From Simplicispira sedimenti (GTDB taxonomy: Bacteria; Pseudomonadota; Gammaproteobacteria; Burkholderiales; Burkholderiaceae_C): a DNA stretch of 64,000 nt. This document shows, in pieces, positions 1 to 8,488 of the stretch (position 1 is its first letter; each line of letters opens with the position of its first letter). Below the pieces are notes generated by a model. It made no database searches. It was not told the DNA's origin and saw only the letters and a list, made by a program, of their open reading frames with translations. The stretch is taken from contig NZ_JAKVIJ010000006.1 of assembly GCF_022760965.1 (NCBI RefSeq), positions 62,001 through 126,000 on the forward strand. The letters are read 5' to 3'. The position numbers and the translations under genes were made by a program.

Positions 1-455
1 TGCTGGAGGTGGCGCAGAACATTGCGCTGCTGTCCACCCTGTCCGAGCGCGAGAAGGACCAGGACGTGGTGACGCTCTCCACCCTGCACGCCTCCAAGGG
101 CCTGGAGTGGCCGCATGTGATCCTGGCGGGCGTGACCGAGGGCATGCTGCCCTTCAAGCTCGACGATGACGACGGGCGCCAGCAAAAGCTGAGCGACGAC
201 ACCATCGCCCGCCTGCAGGAAGAGCGCCGCCTGATGTACGTGGGCATCACGCGCGCGCAGCGCACGCTGGCCGTGAGCTGGACGAAAAAACGCAAGAAGG
301 GCCGCGAGATGGTGGCGGCCCAGCCCAGCCGCTTCATCGCCGAGATGGCGCTGTCGGCCACCACCGCGCGCGAAGACCCGCGCGAAAAGCTCAAGGCCCT
401 GCGCGCCGAGTTCGCACGCAAGGCCCAGGAACGCGCCGAGCCCCCGGTGGCTTGA
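1..455 (+). CDS. rep: ATP-dependent DNA helicase Rep, C-terminal fragment
   Basis: The reading frame is open from the left edge (codons in phase with base 3), so only the last ~150 residues are present. They hold the C-terminal superfamily 1A helicase motifs: a motif V region (TLHASKGLEW, followed by a GMLPF segment) and motif VI (YVGITRAQR). The tail continues PSRFIAEM, which resembles the end of E. coli Rep (PSRFLLEL), so Rep is preferred over UvrD or PcrA. The family unwinds DNA 3' to 5' and helps restart blocked replication forks. The N-terminal Walker A half lies outside the window and could not be checked. Confidence 0.78.
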   Translation, partial: LEVAQNIALLSTLSEREKDQDVVTLSTLHASKGLEWPHVILAGVTEGMLPFKLDDDDGRQQKLSDDTIARLQEERRLMYVGITRAQRTLAVSWTKKRKKGREMVAAQPSRFIAEMALSATTAREDPREKLKALRAEFARKAQERAEPPVA

Positions 456-458
456 CGC

Positions 459-518
459 ATTTTGCTACTGTTTTTATAGCTGCTTGCGCTTGTAGAATAA
501 GCGCCACAGCCTATTTTT
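459..518. repeat. Dispersed palindromic repeat family 1, copy A
   Basis: The stretch between the helicase stop and pldA contains the family core TTATAGCTGCTTGCGCTTG followed by AATAAGCGC. The AGCGCTT/AAGCGC arms can form a hairpin. It ends in an A/T-rich run just before the pldA start codon. Related copies lie near 7609, 15216, 19600, 36342 and 43797. The family is named here only from comparison inside this window. Confidence 0.7.
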
Positions 519-534
519 TACTTCAATTTCTGCC

Positions 535-1707
535 ATGCTCCCATCCCCTCGTTCTCCGTCCCTGAAGGCCGCAGGTGTGGTGCTGGCTGGTGCGCTGGCC
601 GCGCCACTGGCCCAGGCCAGCAGCGCCGCAGACCCCACCCACCCCGCCTGGCAGCGCTGCACCGCGCTGGCCGACAGCGCCCAGCGCCTGGCCTGTTTTG
701 ATGCCTGGGCCGGCCAGCAGGCCTGGCAGGCCCCAGCCGCCAGCAGTGCGCAAGCGGCTGCCCAGGAGCCCCCCAGCGGACTGCCTGACCCGGTGGACAC
801 CACCCTGCCTGCCACGCGCATGATCGAGGTGGCCCAGGTCGAGGGCTGCCGCGACACGCAGTATTCCGAGCTGTCGCGCTTCTGGGAGCTGGAGATGGGC
901 AGCAGTTGCGGCACCTTCCGCTTTCGGGGCTACCGGCCGCTGAGCGCCTCGGTGGTGGCCTCCGACAGCGTGAACCGCCAGCCCAGCTCCCCCGCGCCCG
1001 AGCACACCGCCCTCTCCAGCGTGGCCTACCGCAGCACCGAAGCGCGCCTGCAGCTTTCGGTGCGCACCAAGATTGCGCAAAGCCTGCTCACGCAGGACCA
1101 CCCCACGCACAAGGATTCGCTGTGGTTTGGCTACACCCAGCAGTCGTACTGGCAGTTGTTCAGCCCGCACATCTCGCGCCCGTTCCGCACCACCGACCAC
1201 GCGCCCGAGGTGATGTACGTGTATCCCACCGACGCGCAGCTCCCCTGGGGCTGGCGCTGGCGCTACAGCGGCATCGGCTTGGTGCACCAGTCCAACGGCC
1301 AGAGCCTGCCGCTGTCGCGCAGCTGGAACCGCACCTACCTGATGACTGGCATGGAGCTGGGCAACCAATGGAGCGTGAATGCGCGTATCTGGAAGCGCAT
1401 CCCCGAAAAGGCCGAGAGCGACGACAACCCCGGTATCAGCGACTACGTGGGCCGGGGCGAACTGTCCGCCTTCTGGAACCTGAACCGCGACCACACCCTG
1501 GGCGTGACGCTGCGCCATTCGCTCTCGTCCACCTCGCGCGGCTCAGTGCGGCTGGAATGGATGCAAAGCCTGGGCGCAGGGCTGGGCGGCGGCAAGAGCA
1601 ACCTGCGCCTGCACACCCAGCTCTTCAGCGGCTACGGCGACAGCCTGGTGGACTACAACCGCAAGCGCACCGTGTTCACCCTGGGCCTGAGCCTGGTGGA
1701 CTTTTGA
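535..1707 (+). CDS. pldA: Outer-membrane phospholipase A (OMPLA)
   Basis: 390 residues with an N-terminal signal peptide (about residues 1-28, ending near AQASSA) and a C-terminal beta-barrel region ending in aromatic F, as outer-membrane proteins do. The OMPLA catalytic signature is intact: HQSNG supplies the histidine and, two residues later, the serine, and an asparagine follows 14 residues after the histidine (RSWN), matching the His-Ser-Asn spacing of E. coli PldA. The enzyme hydrolyses phospholipids that reach the outer leaflet of the outer membrane and works as a calcium-dependent dimer. No convincing Shine-Dalgarno is visible; repeat copy A ends about 16 bases upstream of the ATG. Confidence 0.9.
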   Translation: MLPSPRSPSLKAAGVVLAGALAAPLAQASSAADPTHPAWQRCTALADSAQRLACFDAWAGQQAWQAPAASSAQAAAQEPPSGLPDPVDTTLPATRMIEVAQVEGCRDTQYSELSRFWELEMGSSCGTFRFRGYRPLSASVVASDSVNRQPSSPAPEHTALSSVAYRSTEARLQLSVRTKIAQSLLTQDHPTHKDSLWFGYTQQSYWQLFSPHISRPFRTTDHAPEVMYVYPTDAQLPWGWRWRYSGIGLVHQSNGQSLPLSRSWNRTYLMTGMELGNQWSVNARIWKRIPEKAESDDNPGISDYVGRGELSAFWNLNRDHTLGVTLRHSLSSTSRGSVRLEWMQSLGAGLGGGKSNLRLHTQLFSGYGDSLVDYNRKRTVFTLGLSLVDF

Positions 1708-1907
1708 GGGATAAGCTGATCTGACACAAGCCGTTACGCAATCGCATGCCGGTTTTCTTGTGACGGACATGTCCCCACGCGACAATCCGCAGCGCGCCCG
1801 GCGGCCCGTGACGGCGTGTCGGCGATAAGCGGCACATTACCGCCTTTATTCCAACGCATTGCGGGTGGCCACAGACCGGACAATTCAGCCATCGGAGATG
1901 ACGACCC

Positions 1908-2294
1908 ATGGACTTGCAATACCAGCTCAAGGCAGGCAGCTACTACCTGTACGACATGCGTGAGGCCCCCAGCGCCATCACCGGCGAGCGGCGCTTCAAG
2001 CTCAAGACCGACACCGTGGCCATCGCGTTCGACATGCACACGGGCCAGGTGCACCAGCACGGCAGCCCCACGCGCATCCAGTCCTGGGCCAGCAACATGC
2101 GCCGTCGCCTGCGCGCTGCGGGCGCGCAGGAAGTGGCCAACGACATCGTGGTCGTCTCCGGCCCGCTGCCCGTGGATGAGCTGAACAAGTGCCTGTGGGT
2201 GCGTGGCTATGTGCGCCGCATGTTTTCGCGCCTGTCCACCCTGCCCCACGGCAAGCTGCAGGCGCCGCGCGAGCCTTTCCGCAAAGCCGCTTGA
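1908..2294 (+). CDS. Conserved hypothetical protein, 128 aa
   Basis: The ATG follows a GGAG at about the right distance. The product is a soluble-looking 128-residue protein with no signal peptide, transmembrane helix or recognised catalytic motif. The N-terminal half is rich in beta-type segments (YQLKAGSYYLYDM) and the C-terminal half has a basic stretch (MRRRLRAAG). I do not recognise a family. It stands alone between pldA and a convergent uspA, after about 200 bases of non-coding sequence in which I see no clear promoter. Codon use and GC match the neighbours, so it is probably a real gene. Confidence 0.6.
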   Translation: MDLQYQLKAGSYYLYDMREAPSAITGERRFKLKTDTVAIAFDMHTGQVHQHGSPTRIQSWASNMRRRLRAAGAQEVANDIVVVSGPLPVDELNKCLWVRGYVRRMFSRLSTLPHGKLQAPREPFRKAA

Positions 2295-2319
2295 AACCGC
2301 GGCCAGCGCCTCTCACCCA

Positions 2320-2802
2320 TCAGGTGGATGGCTCAGCGTCTTCTTCGCCCTCTTCGCCTTCCTCCAGCACCTCAGCGTGCTTGACGACGGTCACTGGCAC
2401 CGGGCTGGCATGCACCAGTTCCTGCGATACCGAACCCAGCAGCGCGCTGCTCAGCGCCCCCTGACCGCGCGCACCGATCACCACCATGTCGCAGCCCGTG
2501 CTCTCGGCGATGTCCACCAGCGTGTGCGCCGGGTCGCCCACGCCCACTTCGGTCACGTAGTCCAGGCCGGCCTCGTCGAGCAGGGCGCGGGCCGAGGCCA
2601 TCAGGTGCTCGCCGGCCTCGATGCTGGCGGCGGCGATCAGGTCGGGGTCGCGCGAAACCACCAGCTCGTACAGCGAGGCCGGCTCCTGCACATTGGCCAG
2701 CACGAAGTCGGCCTGCAGGCCGTCGCGGGTCAACTGCACCGCGTGGTGCACGGCATCGAGAGCGAGTTCCGAGCCGTCAACGGCGATAAGGATTCGGGGC
2801 AT
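2320..2802 (-). CDS. Universal stress protein, UspA family
   Basis: 160 residues starting MPRILIAVDGSE, the typical Usp beta-strand 1 with the conserved D-G-S. The ATG is chosen because AAGGA lies 7 bases upstream; a longer in-frame extension reaches into the tgt promoter region and is unlikely. The ATP-binding motif G-x2-G-x9-G-S is present near residue 125 (VIGARGQG...LLGSVS), so this belongs to the nucleotide-binding Usp branch. The tail is acidic (EEGEEGEEDAEPS), which is unusual. It is divergent from tgt, with 89 bases between the start codons. Confidence 0.88.
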   Translation of the reverse strand: MPRILIAVDGSELALDAVHHAVQLTRDGLQADFVLANVQEPASLYELVVSRDPDLIAAASIEAGEHLMASARALLDEAGLDYVTEVGVGDPAHTLVDIAESTGCDMVVIGARGQGALSSALLGSVSQELVHASPVPVTVVKHAEVLEEGEEGEEDAEPST

Positions 2803-2891
2803 GGCAATTCCTTTGGTGATGTCTTTGATCCAGTGTAGCGGCCCCGGACGTGCGCACCGCACGACCGCGTCCATCTGGGACAATCGCGCCC

Positions 2892-4064
2892 ATGCTGCAG
2901 TTTGAACTCCTCACCACCGACACGGGCAGCCACGCCCGTCGCGGCCGCCTCACGCTCAACCATGGCGTGGTGCAAACGCCCATCTTCATGCCCGTGGGCA
3001 CCTACGGCACGGTCAAGGGTGTCATGCCCCAGAGCCTGCACGACATGGGCGCGCAAATCATTCTGGGCAACACCTTCCACCTGTGGATGCGCCCTGGGCT
3101 GGACGTGATGCAGAGCTTTGGCGGCCTGCACGCCTTCGAGCAGTGGCACAAGCCCATCCTCACCGACTCGGGCGGTTTCCAGGTCTGGAGCCTGGGGCCC
3201 ATGCGCAAGATCACCGAGGAGGGCGTGCACTTTTCCTCGCCCGTCAACGGCGACAAGCTCTTCATGTCGCCCGAGGTGAGCATGCAGATCCAGACGGTGC
3301 TCAACTCCGACATCGTGATGCAGCTCGACGAGTGCACGCCCTACGAAACCAACGGCCACAAGACCACCGAGCACGAAGCGCGCAAGTCCATGGAAATGAG
3401 CCTGCGCTGGGCCCAGCGCTCCAAGGACGAGTTCCAGCGCCTGGGCAATCCGAACGCACTGTTCGGCATCGTTCAGGGCGGTATGTACAAGAACCTGCGC
3501 CAGGAATCGCTCGAAGCCCTGGTGGCCATGGACTTCCCCGGCTACGCCGTGGGCGGCGTCAGCGTGGGCGAGCCCAAGGACGAGATGCTGGACATCATGG
3601 CGCACACCCCGCACCGCCTGCCCGCCCACAAGCCACGCTACCTGATGGGCGTGGGCACGCCCGAAGACCTGGTGGAAGGCGTGGCCCAGGGCGTGGACAT
3701 GTTCGACTGCGTGATGCCTACCCGCAACGCGCGCAACGGCACCATCTTCACGCGCTACGGCGACCTGAAGATCCGCAACGCGCGCCACAAGGCCGACCAC
3801 CAGCCGCTCGATACCAGCTGCACCTGCCACGCCTGCGCGGGCAAGGACGCCGTAGCCTGGGACGCTGGCGGGCGCGGCGGCTTCTCGCGCGCCTACCTGC
3901 ACCACCTGGACCGCTGCGGCGAGATGCTGGGCCCCATGCTCACCACCGTGCACAACCTGCACTACTACCTGAACCTGATGCGCGAAGTGCGCGAGGCGCT
4001 CGACGCCGGGCGCTTTGGCGAATTTCGGGCGCAGTTCAAGGCAGATCGGGCGCGGGGAGTTTAA
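2892..4064 (+). CDS. tgt: Queuine/preQ1 tRNA-ribosyltransferase
   Basis: 390 residues, the normal bacterial Tgt length, starting MLQFELLTTD. The enzyme swaps guanine 34 of GUN-anticodon tRNAs for the queuosine precursor preQ1. Visible signatures are the substrate-binding DSGGFQVWSL with the conserved Asp, the nucleophile region FDCVMPTRNARNG, and a zinc site (CTCHAC plus a downstream His in the YLHHL segment). Start choice: an upstream in-frame extension would overlap the divergent uspA promoter, and the chosen ATG matches the family N-terminus. It is probably monocistronic here; queA is not adjacent within the window. Confidence 0.95.
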   Translation: MLQFELLTTDTGSHARRGRLTLNHGVVQTPIFMPVGTYGTVKGVMPQSLHDMGAQIILGNTFHLWMRPGLDVMQSFGGLHAFEQWHKPILTDSGGFQVWSLGPMRKITEEGVHFSSPVNGDKLFMSPEVSMQIQTVLNSDIVMQLDECTPYETNGHKTTEHEARKSMEMSLRWAQRSKDEFQRLGNPNALFGIVQGGMYKNLRQESLEALVAMDFPGYAVGGVSVGEPKDEMLDIMAHTPHRLPAHKPRYLMGVGTPEDLVEGVAQGVDMFDCVMPTRNARNGTIFTRYGDLKIRNARHKADHQPLDTSCTCHACAGKDAVAWDAGGRGGFSRAYLHHLDRCGEMLGPMLTTVHNLHYYLNLMREVREALDAGRFGEFRAQFKADRARGV

Positions 4065-4083
4065 TTTTGCGGTCACGCTTATC

Positions 4084-4119
4084 CTTGCATTTTCGACATG
4101 TACATGCATAAAATGCAAG
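4084..4119 (+). promoter_or_regulatory. Palindromic promoter/operator of the DUF4143 ATPase, probably leaderless
   Basis: Perfect inverted repeat: CTTGCATTTT at 4084-4093 and AAAATGCAAG at 4110-4119, with a second palindrome CATGTACATG at 4097-4106 in the loop. The arms contain a plausible -35 (TTGCAT, 4085-4090) and -10 (TAAAAT, 4109-4114) with 18 bases between. The -10 ends 6 bases before the ATG at 4121, so a transcript would start at or next to the start codon. Promoter activity is inferred. Confidence 0.55.
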
Positions 4120-4120
4120 A

Positions 4121-5287
4121 ATGTTTGAGCGAAAAATCATGGCCAGTCTGCGCGAAGACCTGGCCAGCACCCCTGCTGTAGCCCTTCTGGGGCCCCGCCA
4201 GGCGGGCAAAACCACCGTTGCGCACGAACTGGCCCAGCAGTCCGACAACGTGTACCTTGATCTGGAATCAGAGCTGGATCGCGCCAAACTCGCATCGCCG
4301 GAGCTCTACTTGGCAGAGCGTCTGGACAGGCTGGTCGTATTGGATGAAGTGCACCGCGTTCCTGGCCTGTTCCCAGTGCTACGCGGACTGATTGACCGGG
4401 CACGGCGCAGCGGCCGACGCAGTGGCCTGTACCTGCTGCTGGGTTCCGCCTCACTCGATCTGCTGCAGCAAGCCGGCGAGAGCCTGGCGGGGCGTATCGC
4501 CTACCGCGAGCTGACTCCTTTCAACGTCCAGGAACTGCCAGAGGCCGAGCACACGCGCCTGTGGGTACGGGGCGGATTCCCTGAAAGCTATCTCGCCCGC
4601 ACCCCTGCCGCCAGCCTGCGCTGGCGGCAAGATTTCATTCGCACCTATGTGGAGCGCGACATCCCACTGTTTGGCGGGCGCGTAGGCTCCGAGGCATTGC
4701 GCCGCCTGTGGGGCATGTTGGCCCATCAGCAAGGGGCATTGGTCAACGCCTCGGTGCTGGCACGCAGCCTCGCCCTGGACATGCGCACCGTCAACCGCTA
4801 CCTGGATCTGCTGGTCGAAATGTTTTTGGTGCGGCGACTGGAACCCTGGCACGCCAACCTGGGCAAACGCCTGACCAAATCGCCCAAACTCTATGTGCGT
4901 GACAGCGGCTTGCTGCACGCACTGCTGGGCCTGCCCGACGAAGAGGCGCTGCTGGGCCACCCCGCCGTGGGCGCGAGCTGGGAGGGCTTTGTGCTGGAGA
5001 ATCTCATCGCCGCCGCAGGAACCAGCGCCAGCGCCCACTTCTACCGCACCAGCGGCGGCGCTGAGGTCGATTTGCTCTTGAACTGGCCCAGCGGCGAATG
5101 CTGGGCCATCGAAGTCAAGCGCAGCCTCGCGCCCAAGGTCGAACGCGGTTTCCACAGCGCCTGCGAAGACCTGCAACCCACGCGCAAACTAGTCATCTAC
5201 CCCGGCGACGAACCCTTCCCCCTGGGCCATGGCGTGCAGGCTATGCCGCTGGCCACGTTGTGCCACGAACTTGCCATGAGGGCCTAG
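4121..5287 (+). CDS. Stand-alone AAA ATPase with DUF4143
   Basis: 388 residues. The N-terminal AAA_14-type domain has a Walker A (LLGPRQAGKTT, residues ~23-33) and a Walker B-like VVLDEVHRVP near residue 71; a sensor-type LLGSAS follows near residue 108. The C-terminal half is DUF4143-like, ending in a restriction-endonuclease-like fold segment (GGAEVDLLLNW, then WAIEVKRS) with the E/D...D...ExK pattern of PD-(D/E)XK proteins. The molecular function of this family is not established. The gene stands alone with its own palindromic promoter and no good Shine-Dalgarno. Such genes are patchily distributed, which suggests horizontal spread, although GC here is not unusual. Confidence 0.85.
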   Translation: MFERKIMASLREDLASTPAVALLGPRQAGKTTVAHELAQQSDNVYLDLESELDRAKLASPELYLAERLDRLVVLDEVHRVPGLFPVLRGLIDRARRSGRRSGLYLLLGSASLDLLQQAGESLAGRIAYRELTPFNVQELPEAEHTRLWVRGGFPESYLARTPAASLRWRQDFIRTYVERDIPLFGGRVGSEALRRLWGMLAHQQGALVNASVLARSLALDMRTVNRYLDLLVEMFLVRRLEPWHANLGKRLTKSPKLYVRDSGLLHALLGLPDEEALLGHPAVGASWEGFVLENLIAAAGTSASAHFYRTSGGAEVDLLLNWPSGECWAIEVKRSLAPKVERGFHSACEDLQPTRKLVIYPGDEPFPLGHGVQAMPLATLCHELAMRA

Positions 5288-5303
5288 CCATAATCCCGCT
5301 ACC

Positions 5304-6002
5304 ATGGCACGCATGCTGACCGTACACCACCTCGAAACCTCGCGCTCGCAGCGCGTCCTGTGGCTGCTGGAAGAACTGGGCGTGCCCTATGACCTGCGGC
5401 TGTACCGGCGCGACCCGCGCACCAAGCTGGCGCCCGCCTCACTCAAGGCCGTACACCCTCTGGGCAAGTCGCCGGTCATCACCGACGGAGACGACGTGAT
5501 CGCAGAATCGGGCGCCATCATCGAATACCTGGCGGAACGCTTTGCCTGCGGCGCTCCGGCCGATCTGGCTCACCTGGTGCCCAAGCCCGGCACGCCCGAG
5601 CACCGCCAGTGCCGCTTCTGGATGCACTATGCCGAAGGCTCGCTGATGAACTGGCTGGTGATGAAGCTGGTGTTCCTTACCATCCCCACGCAGCCCATGC
5701 CCTTTTTTGTGCGGCCCATTGCACGCACGCTGTGCGATCAGGTGCAGAAGAAACTCACCGACCCCAACCTGAGCACCGCCCTGGACTTCATGGAGGGCCA
5801 CCTCGCGCAGCACGCCTGGTTTGCGGGCGAGCATCTGAGCATGGCGGACTTCCAGATGAGCTTTGCCGTGGAGGCCGCTCTCTCGCGCACCGACGCTGCA
5901 TCGCACCACCCCCACCTGCTGGCCTACCGCGAGCGCATGCAGCAGCGCCCGGCCTACCAGCGCGCGCTGGCCAAGGGCGGGCCGGTGGTGATGCGGGGCT
6001 GA
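5304..6002 (+). CDS. Glutathione S-transferase family protein
   Basis: 232 residues. The N-terminal thioredoxin-like domain begins LTVHHLETSRSQRVLWLLEEL and has the glutathione-binding cis-Pro segment (GKSPVITD) and the ESGAIIEYL motif near residue 70. The all-alpha C-terminal domain follows, with a conserved SMADFQMSFAVE helix. The catalytic position is probably a Ser/Thr near residue 10-12 (ETSRS), as in beta/theta-like bacterial enzymes. It starts 16 bases after the ATPase stop. The substrate cannot be read from the sequence. Confidence 0.88.
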   Translation: MARMLTVHHLETSRSQRVLWLLEELGVPYDLRLYRRDPRTKLAPASLKAVHPLGKSPVITDGDDVIAESGAIIEYLAERFACGAPADLAHLVPKPGTPEHRQCRFWMHYAEGSLMNWLVMKLVFLTIPTQPMPFFVRPIARTLCDQVQKKLTDPNLSTALDFMEGHLAQHAWFAGEHLSMADFQMSFAVEAALSRTDAASHHPHLLAYRERMQQRPAYQRALAKGGPVVMRG

Positions 6003-6056
6003 ACAGCCCGGCGGGAAGAAAGCCTCTGCGCCGGGGTCGCCGTGCGGAGCGGGTTG

Positions 6057-6449
6057 TCAGTCCAGCAGCTCGGGGGGCAGCGTGCCGCCGTGGGCGGCAA
6101 TGCGGCTCATCACTTGCTTGTGCAGCCAGATGTTCCAGGCAGCAGAACCAGGCTCATCGTTGCCAGAGTAGCCCAACTCAGCCGCCAGTTCCTTGCGAGC
6201 CGACAGGCTGCTGTCCAGCCCCAGCAACTTGAGCAGGTCCACGATGGAGGTACGCCAGTTCAGCCCCTTGGCTCCGGGCATGGCGTCCAGAATGGGGGCC
6301 ACTTCCCCCAGCGGGATGGAAGCCGGACCTGCGGGCACGGGGGATGCCGCAGGGGCAGCACCAGACGCTGCAGCAGGCGGCGCCGCCACTATTTCTTCGG
6401 CCTTGGCCGAGGGGAAAATCTTGGAAAAAATCTTGGCGAAAAAACCCAT
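6057..6449 (-). CDS. DUF3597 domain protein
   Basis: 130 residues, preceded by a perfect AGGAGGT Shine-Dalgarno. The N-terminus (MGFFAKIFSKIF) looks like an amphipathic helix, an Ala/Pro-rich linker follows (residues ~20-50), and the C-terminal ~75 residues form the compact helical DUF3597 domain (LKLLGLDSSLSARKELAAEL ... WNIWLHKQVM). The domain resembles LysM-neighbouring or peptidoglycan-associated helical modules, but its function is not known. It converges with the GST gene; 77 bases separate it from the upstream minus-strand gene, so it may be the last gene of that unit. Confidence 0.82.
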   Translation of the reverse strand: MGFFAKIFSKIFPSAKAEEIVAAPPAAASGAAPAASPVPAGPASIPLGEVAPILDAMPGAKGLNWRTSIVDLLKLLGLDSSLSARKELAAELGYSGNDEPGSAAWNIWLHKQVMSRIAAHGGTLPPELLD

Positions 6450-6525
6450 GGGGTATTACCTCCTGTAGCAGGGTGGAACAGAACCGGACACGCTGCAGGC
6501 CTGCAGGGTGCCCGGTGGGGTTCTA

Positions 6526-7584
6526 TCACACCTCTGTGGCAGGCCTGCCCGACTGGGCCCCCGTGCCGCAGGCATGGCAGAAACGGGCAAAGGCACTCTT
6601 GCGCGTGCTGCAATGGCCGCAGCGATCGAACAGACCAATGCCGCAGTGCGGGCAGAAGTCGATCTTGTCGTTTTTCAGGTCCACCAGCCGCTCGCAACCT
6701 GGGCACACATTCTTGGCCAGGCGCGCCAGGGCCACGTCGTAGCCCAGCTCCTTGCGGCGCTCCTGGTCGGGCATGGATTCGGCCTGCTTCTGGCGCTCCA
6801 GGTAGCGGTTGAGCGCCAGGATGGCGTAGCGCCCCACCAGCACCGTGATGGCTATGCCCACCACATAGCGCACATAGCCGCCATAGCTGGGCAGGTAGGG
6901 CACCAGTTCGACGAAGAAGGCGAACAGCGCGAAAAAGATGAAGCCCCAGACAAAGGGCCAGTAGGTGCCCTTGCGCTTCTTCACGAACAGCCAGCCTGCC
7001 ACCACCAGCAGCGGCAGCGTGAGCGCCAGGCGGTACAGAAAGACGCGCAGCTCCACCTTGCGGCGCTCCACACCCAGCTTCTCATAAGCGCTGGATTCCA
7101 TGCGGCTGAGCTGCCGCTGCGCGGCCGTGGCGGCCTGGCGGGCATCGAGCAAGGCCTGCTGCTGCACCTCGACCGCCTGCTGCGTGCGCTGTTCGGTCTG
7201 CTTCAGCCCATCCAGCACCTTGGTGCGCGCCATTACCTCCGGGTCGTGCTCCACCCGCTGCGTCACGCTGCGCGCGGCCAGCCAGTTGTTGAAGGTCTCG
7301 CGCGCCGCCTGGCTTTCGCTGCGCGCCTTGCTGCGCTGCAGTTGCGCTTGCTCCAGCGCGGTCTGCGCATCCTGCTCGGCCTGGCGCTGGTCCCGGATTT
7401 GCGCGCGCAGCTTCTCGGCCTCGGCACGGTCCAGAAAGTCATCCACCTGCAGCGGCGTCTCTACCTTGGGCAGGTCGCCCACGATGGTGCCGCCCAGGCC
7501 GATCAGGAAACCCGCAAACACCACCGCCACCAGCCACAGGCCGCGACGGAACCATTTTTCAGACAGTCGCAATGCTTTGCTCAT
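6526..7584 (-). CDS. Membrane protein with coiled coil and C-terminal zinc ribbons
   Basis: 352 residues. One N-terminal transmembrane helix (about 15-35) is followed by a long charged, Gln/Ala-rich coiled coil (about 50-175), two further hydrophobic segments (about 185-205 and 215-240) and a third (about 245-265). The tail carries four CxxC knuckles (CPGC, CPHC, CGHC, CHAC) that would form a pair of zinc ribbons. A GAGGGG Shine-Dalgarno supports this ATG. The layout suggests a membrane-anchored scaffold or quality-control protein with a cytoplasmic zinc module; I cannot assign a function. Confidence 0.78.
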   Translation of the reverse strand: MSKALRLSEKWFRRGLWLVAVVFAGFLIGLGGTIVGDLPKVETPLQVDDFLDRAEAEKLRAQIRDQRQAEQDAQTALEQAQLQRSKARSESQAARETFNNWLAARSVTQRVEHDPEVMARTKVLDGLKQTEQRTQQAVEVQQQALLDARQAATAAQRQLSRMESSAYEKLGVERRKVELRVFLYRLALTLPLLVVAGWLFVKKRKGTYWPFVWGFIFFALFAFFVELVPYLPSYGGYVRYVVGIAITVLVGRYAILALNRYLERQKQAESMPDQERRKELGYDVALARLAKNVCPGCERLVDLKNDKIDFCPHCGIGLFDRCGHCSTRKSAFARFCHACGTGAQSGRPATEV

Positions 7585-7608
7585 GATTCCCCTCTCGTTG
7601 ATGCACTA

Positions 7609-7665
7609 CCAATTTGATAGCTGATAGCGCTTTACCGTCAAGCGTTAGCGCCCGATTTGATTCAA
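7609..7665. repeat. Dispersed palindromic repeat family 1, copy B
   Basis: Contains TTTGATAGCTGATAGCGCTT followed by an AAGCGTTAGCGC arm and an A/T-rich end. It lies between the start of the zinc-ribbon membrane protein and the 3' end of the DUF2145 gene, whose stop codon (7662-7664) falls at its edge. It resembles copies A and E in the ATAGC and AGCGCTT blocks. Confidence 0.55.
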
Positions 7666-8477
7666 TATTTCACGGAAAACACCACGGGCTTGGATGCCAG
7701 TTGCGCCCGCGGCAGCCAGGCCAGCACCGAATCGACGGTGACGGTTTCGATGCGGTCGGCGAAGCGCTGCTCGCCCGGGTGGTCGTCAAACGCGATGTTC
7801 GCCGAGCCCATGCGCCCGCCCAGCCGCGTGAGCGCGCCGATCTTCAGCACGCTGGGTTGGTAGCCCTTGAACTGCAGCCAGGCCTGGGCCTGGTCGCGCG
7901 TGCGCACGCTGTCGGGCTCCATGGCCAGGGCCAGGGTCTCCAGCGCCCACTGGTTGGACTGCTGGTATTTGCGCCCCCAGGCGTAGCTGACCATGCTGTA
8001 GGGCGCGTGCTGCAGCGCGCGAGCGCGCGCGCCATCCTCCAGCACCGGCAGCAGGCGCTGCTGCACCTCGGGCGTGGGCACGGCCCAGACGGCCTCGTAG
8101 CGCCACAGGTCGTCGAGGAAGAACTCGCCCAGGCCCTGACGGTACAGGTGGCCCACGGCGCTGCCGCATTCGTTGAGCTTGTGCACCACGTGCCAGGGGC
8201 CGGCGTCGGTGCGGTAGGCCCAGCCCAGGTGCGAGTAGCGCAGGCCATACTTGCCCAGGTCCTGCCCGGCGCGGCCCAGCACCACCACACGGGCGCCGCT
8301 GCGCGCATGCTCGGCGTCGAGCGCGGCAGCCGTCTGCTGCGCCAGTTGCATGCCGCGCTCGATGAGCTGGGGCGTGGGCTTGCGCGCCTCGCAGGAGCGG
8401 CCGGCGTGGGCCGGCGCGGCGGCCAGCAGCAGCGCCGCCAGGGCGAGCGCGGTGAGGGGAACGGTGCTACGTGCCAT
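7662..8477 (-). CDS. Exported DUF2145 family protein
   Basis: 271 residues with a clear signal peptide (MARSTVPLTALALAALLL, cleavage after AHA near residue 26). The ATG is set by GAGGAG seven bases upstream; a longer open frame upstream runs antisense into the adjacent gene and is rejected. The mature part has the family's GRAGQDLGKYGLRYSHLGWAY-like core with conserved His and two cysteines (CEARK, NECGS) that could form a disulphide. DUF2145 is of unknown function and periplasmic. It is directly downstream of the STM0539-like gene (11 bases), an association I recall from other proteobacteria. Confidence 0.85.
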   Translation of the reverse strand: MARSTVPLTALALAALLLAAAPAHAGRSCEARKPTPQLIERGMQLAQQTAAALDAEHARSGARVVVLGRAGQDLGKYGLRYSHLGWAYRTDAGPWHVVHKLNECGSAVGHLYRQGLGEFFLDDLWRYEAVWAVPTPEVQQRLLPVLEDGARARALQHAPYSMVSYAWGRKYQQSNQWALETLALAMEPDSVRTRDQAQAWLQFKGYQPSVLKIGALTRLGGRMGSANIAFDDHPGEQRFADRIETVTVDSVLAWLPRAQLASKPVVFSVKY

Positions 8478-8488
8478 GGTGGTGCTCC

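Noticed and set aside
2892..4064. Queuosine riboswitch (preQ1) upstream of tgt
   Set aside because: The 89-base divergent region has no preQ1-type CCTA...AAACTA pattern.
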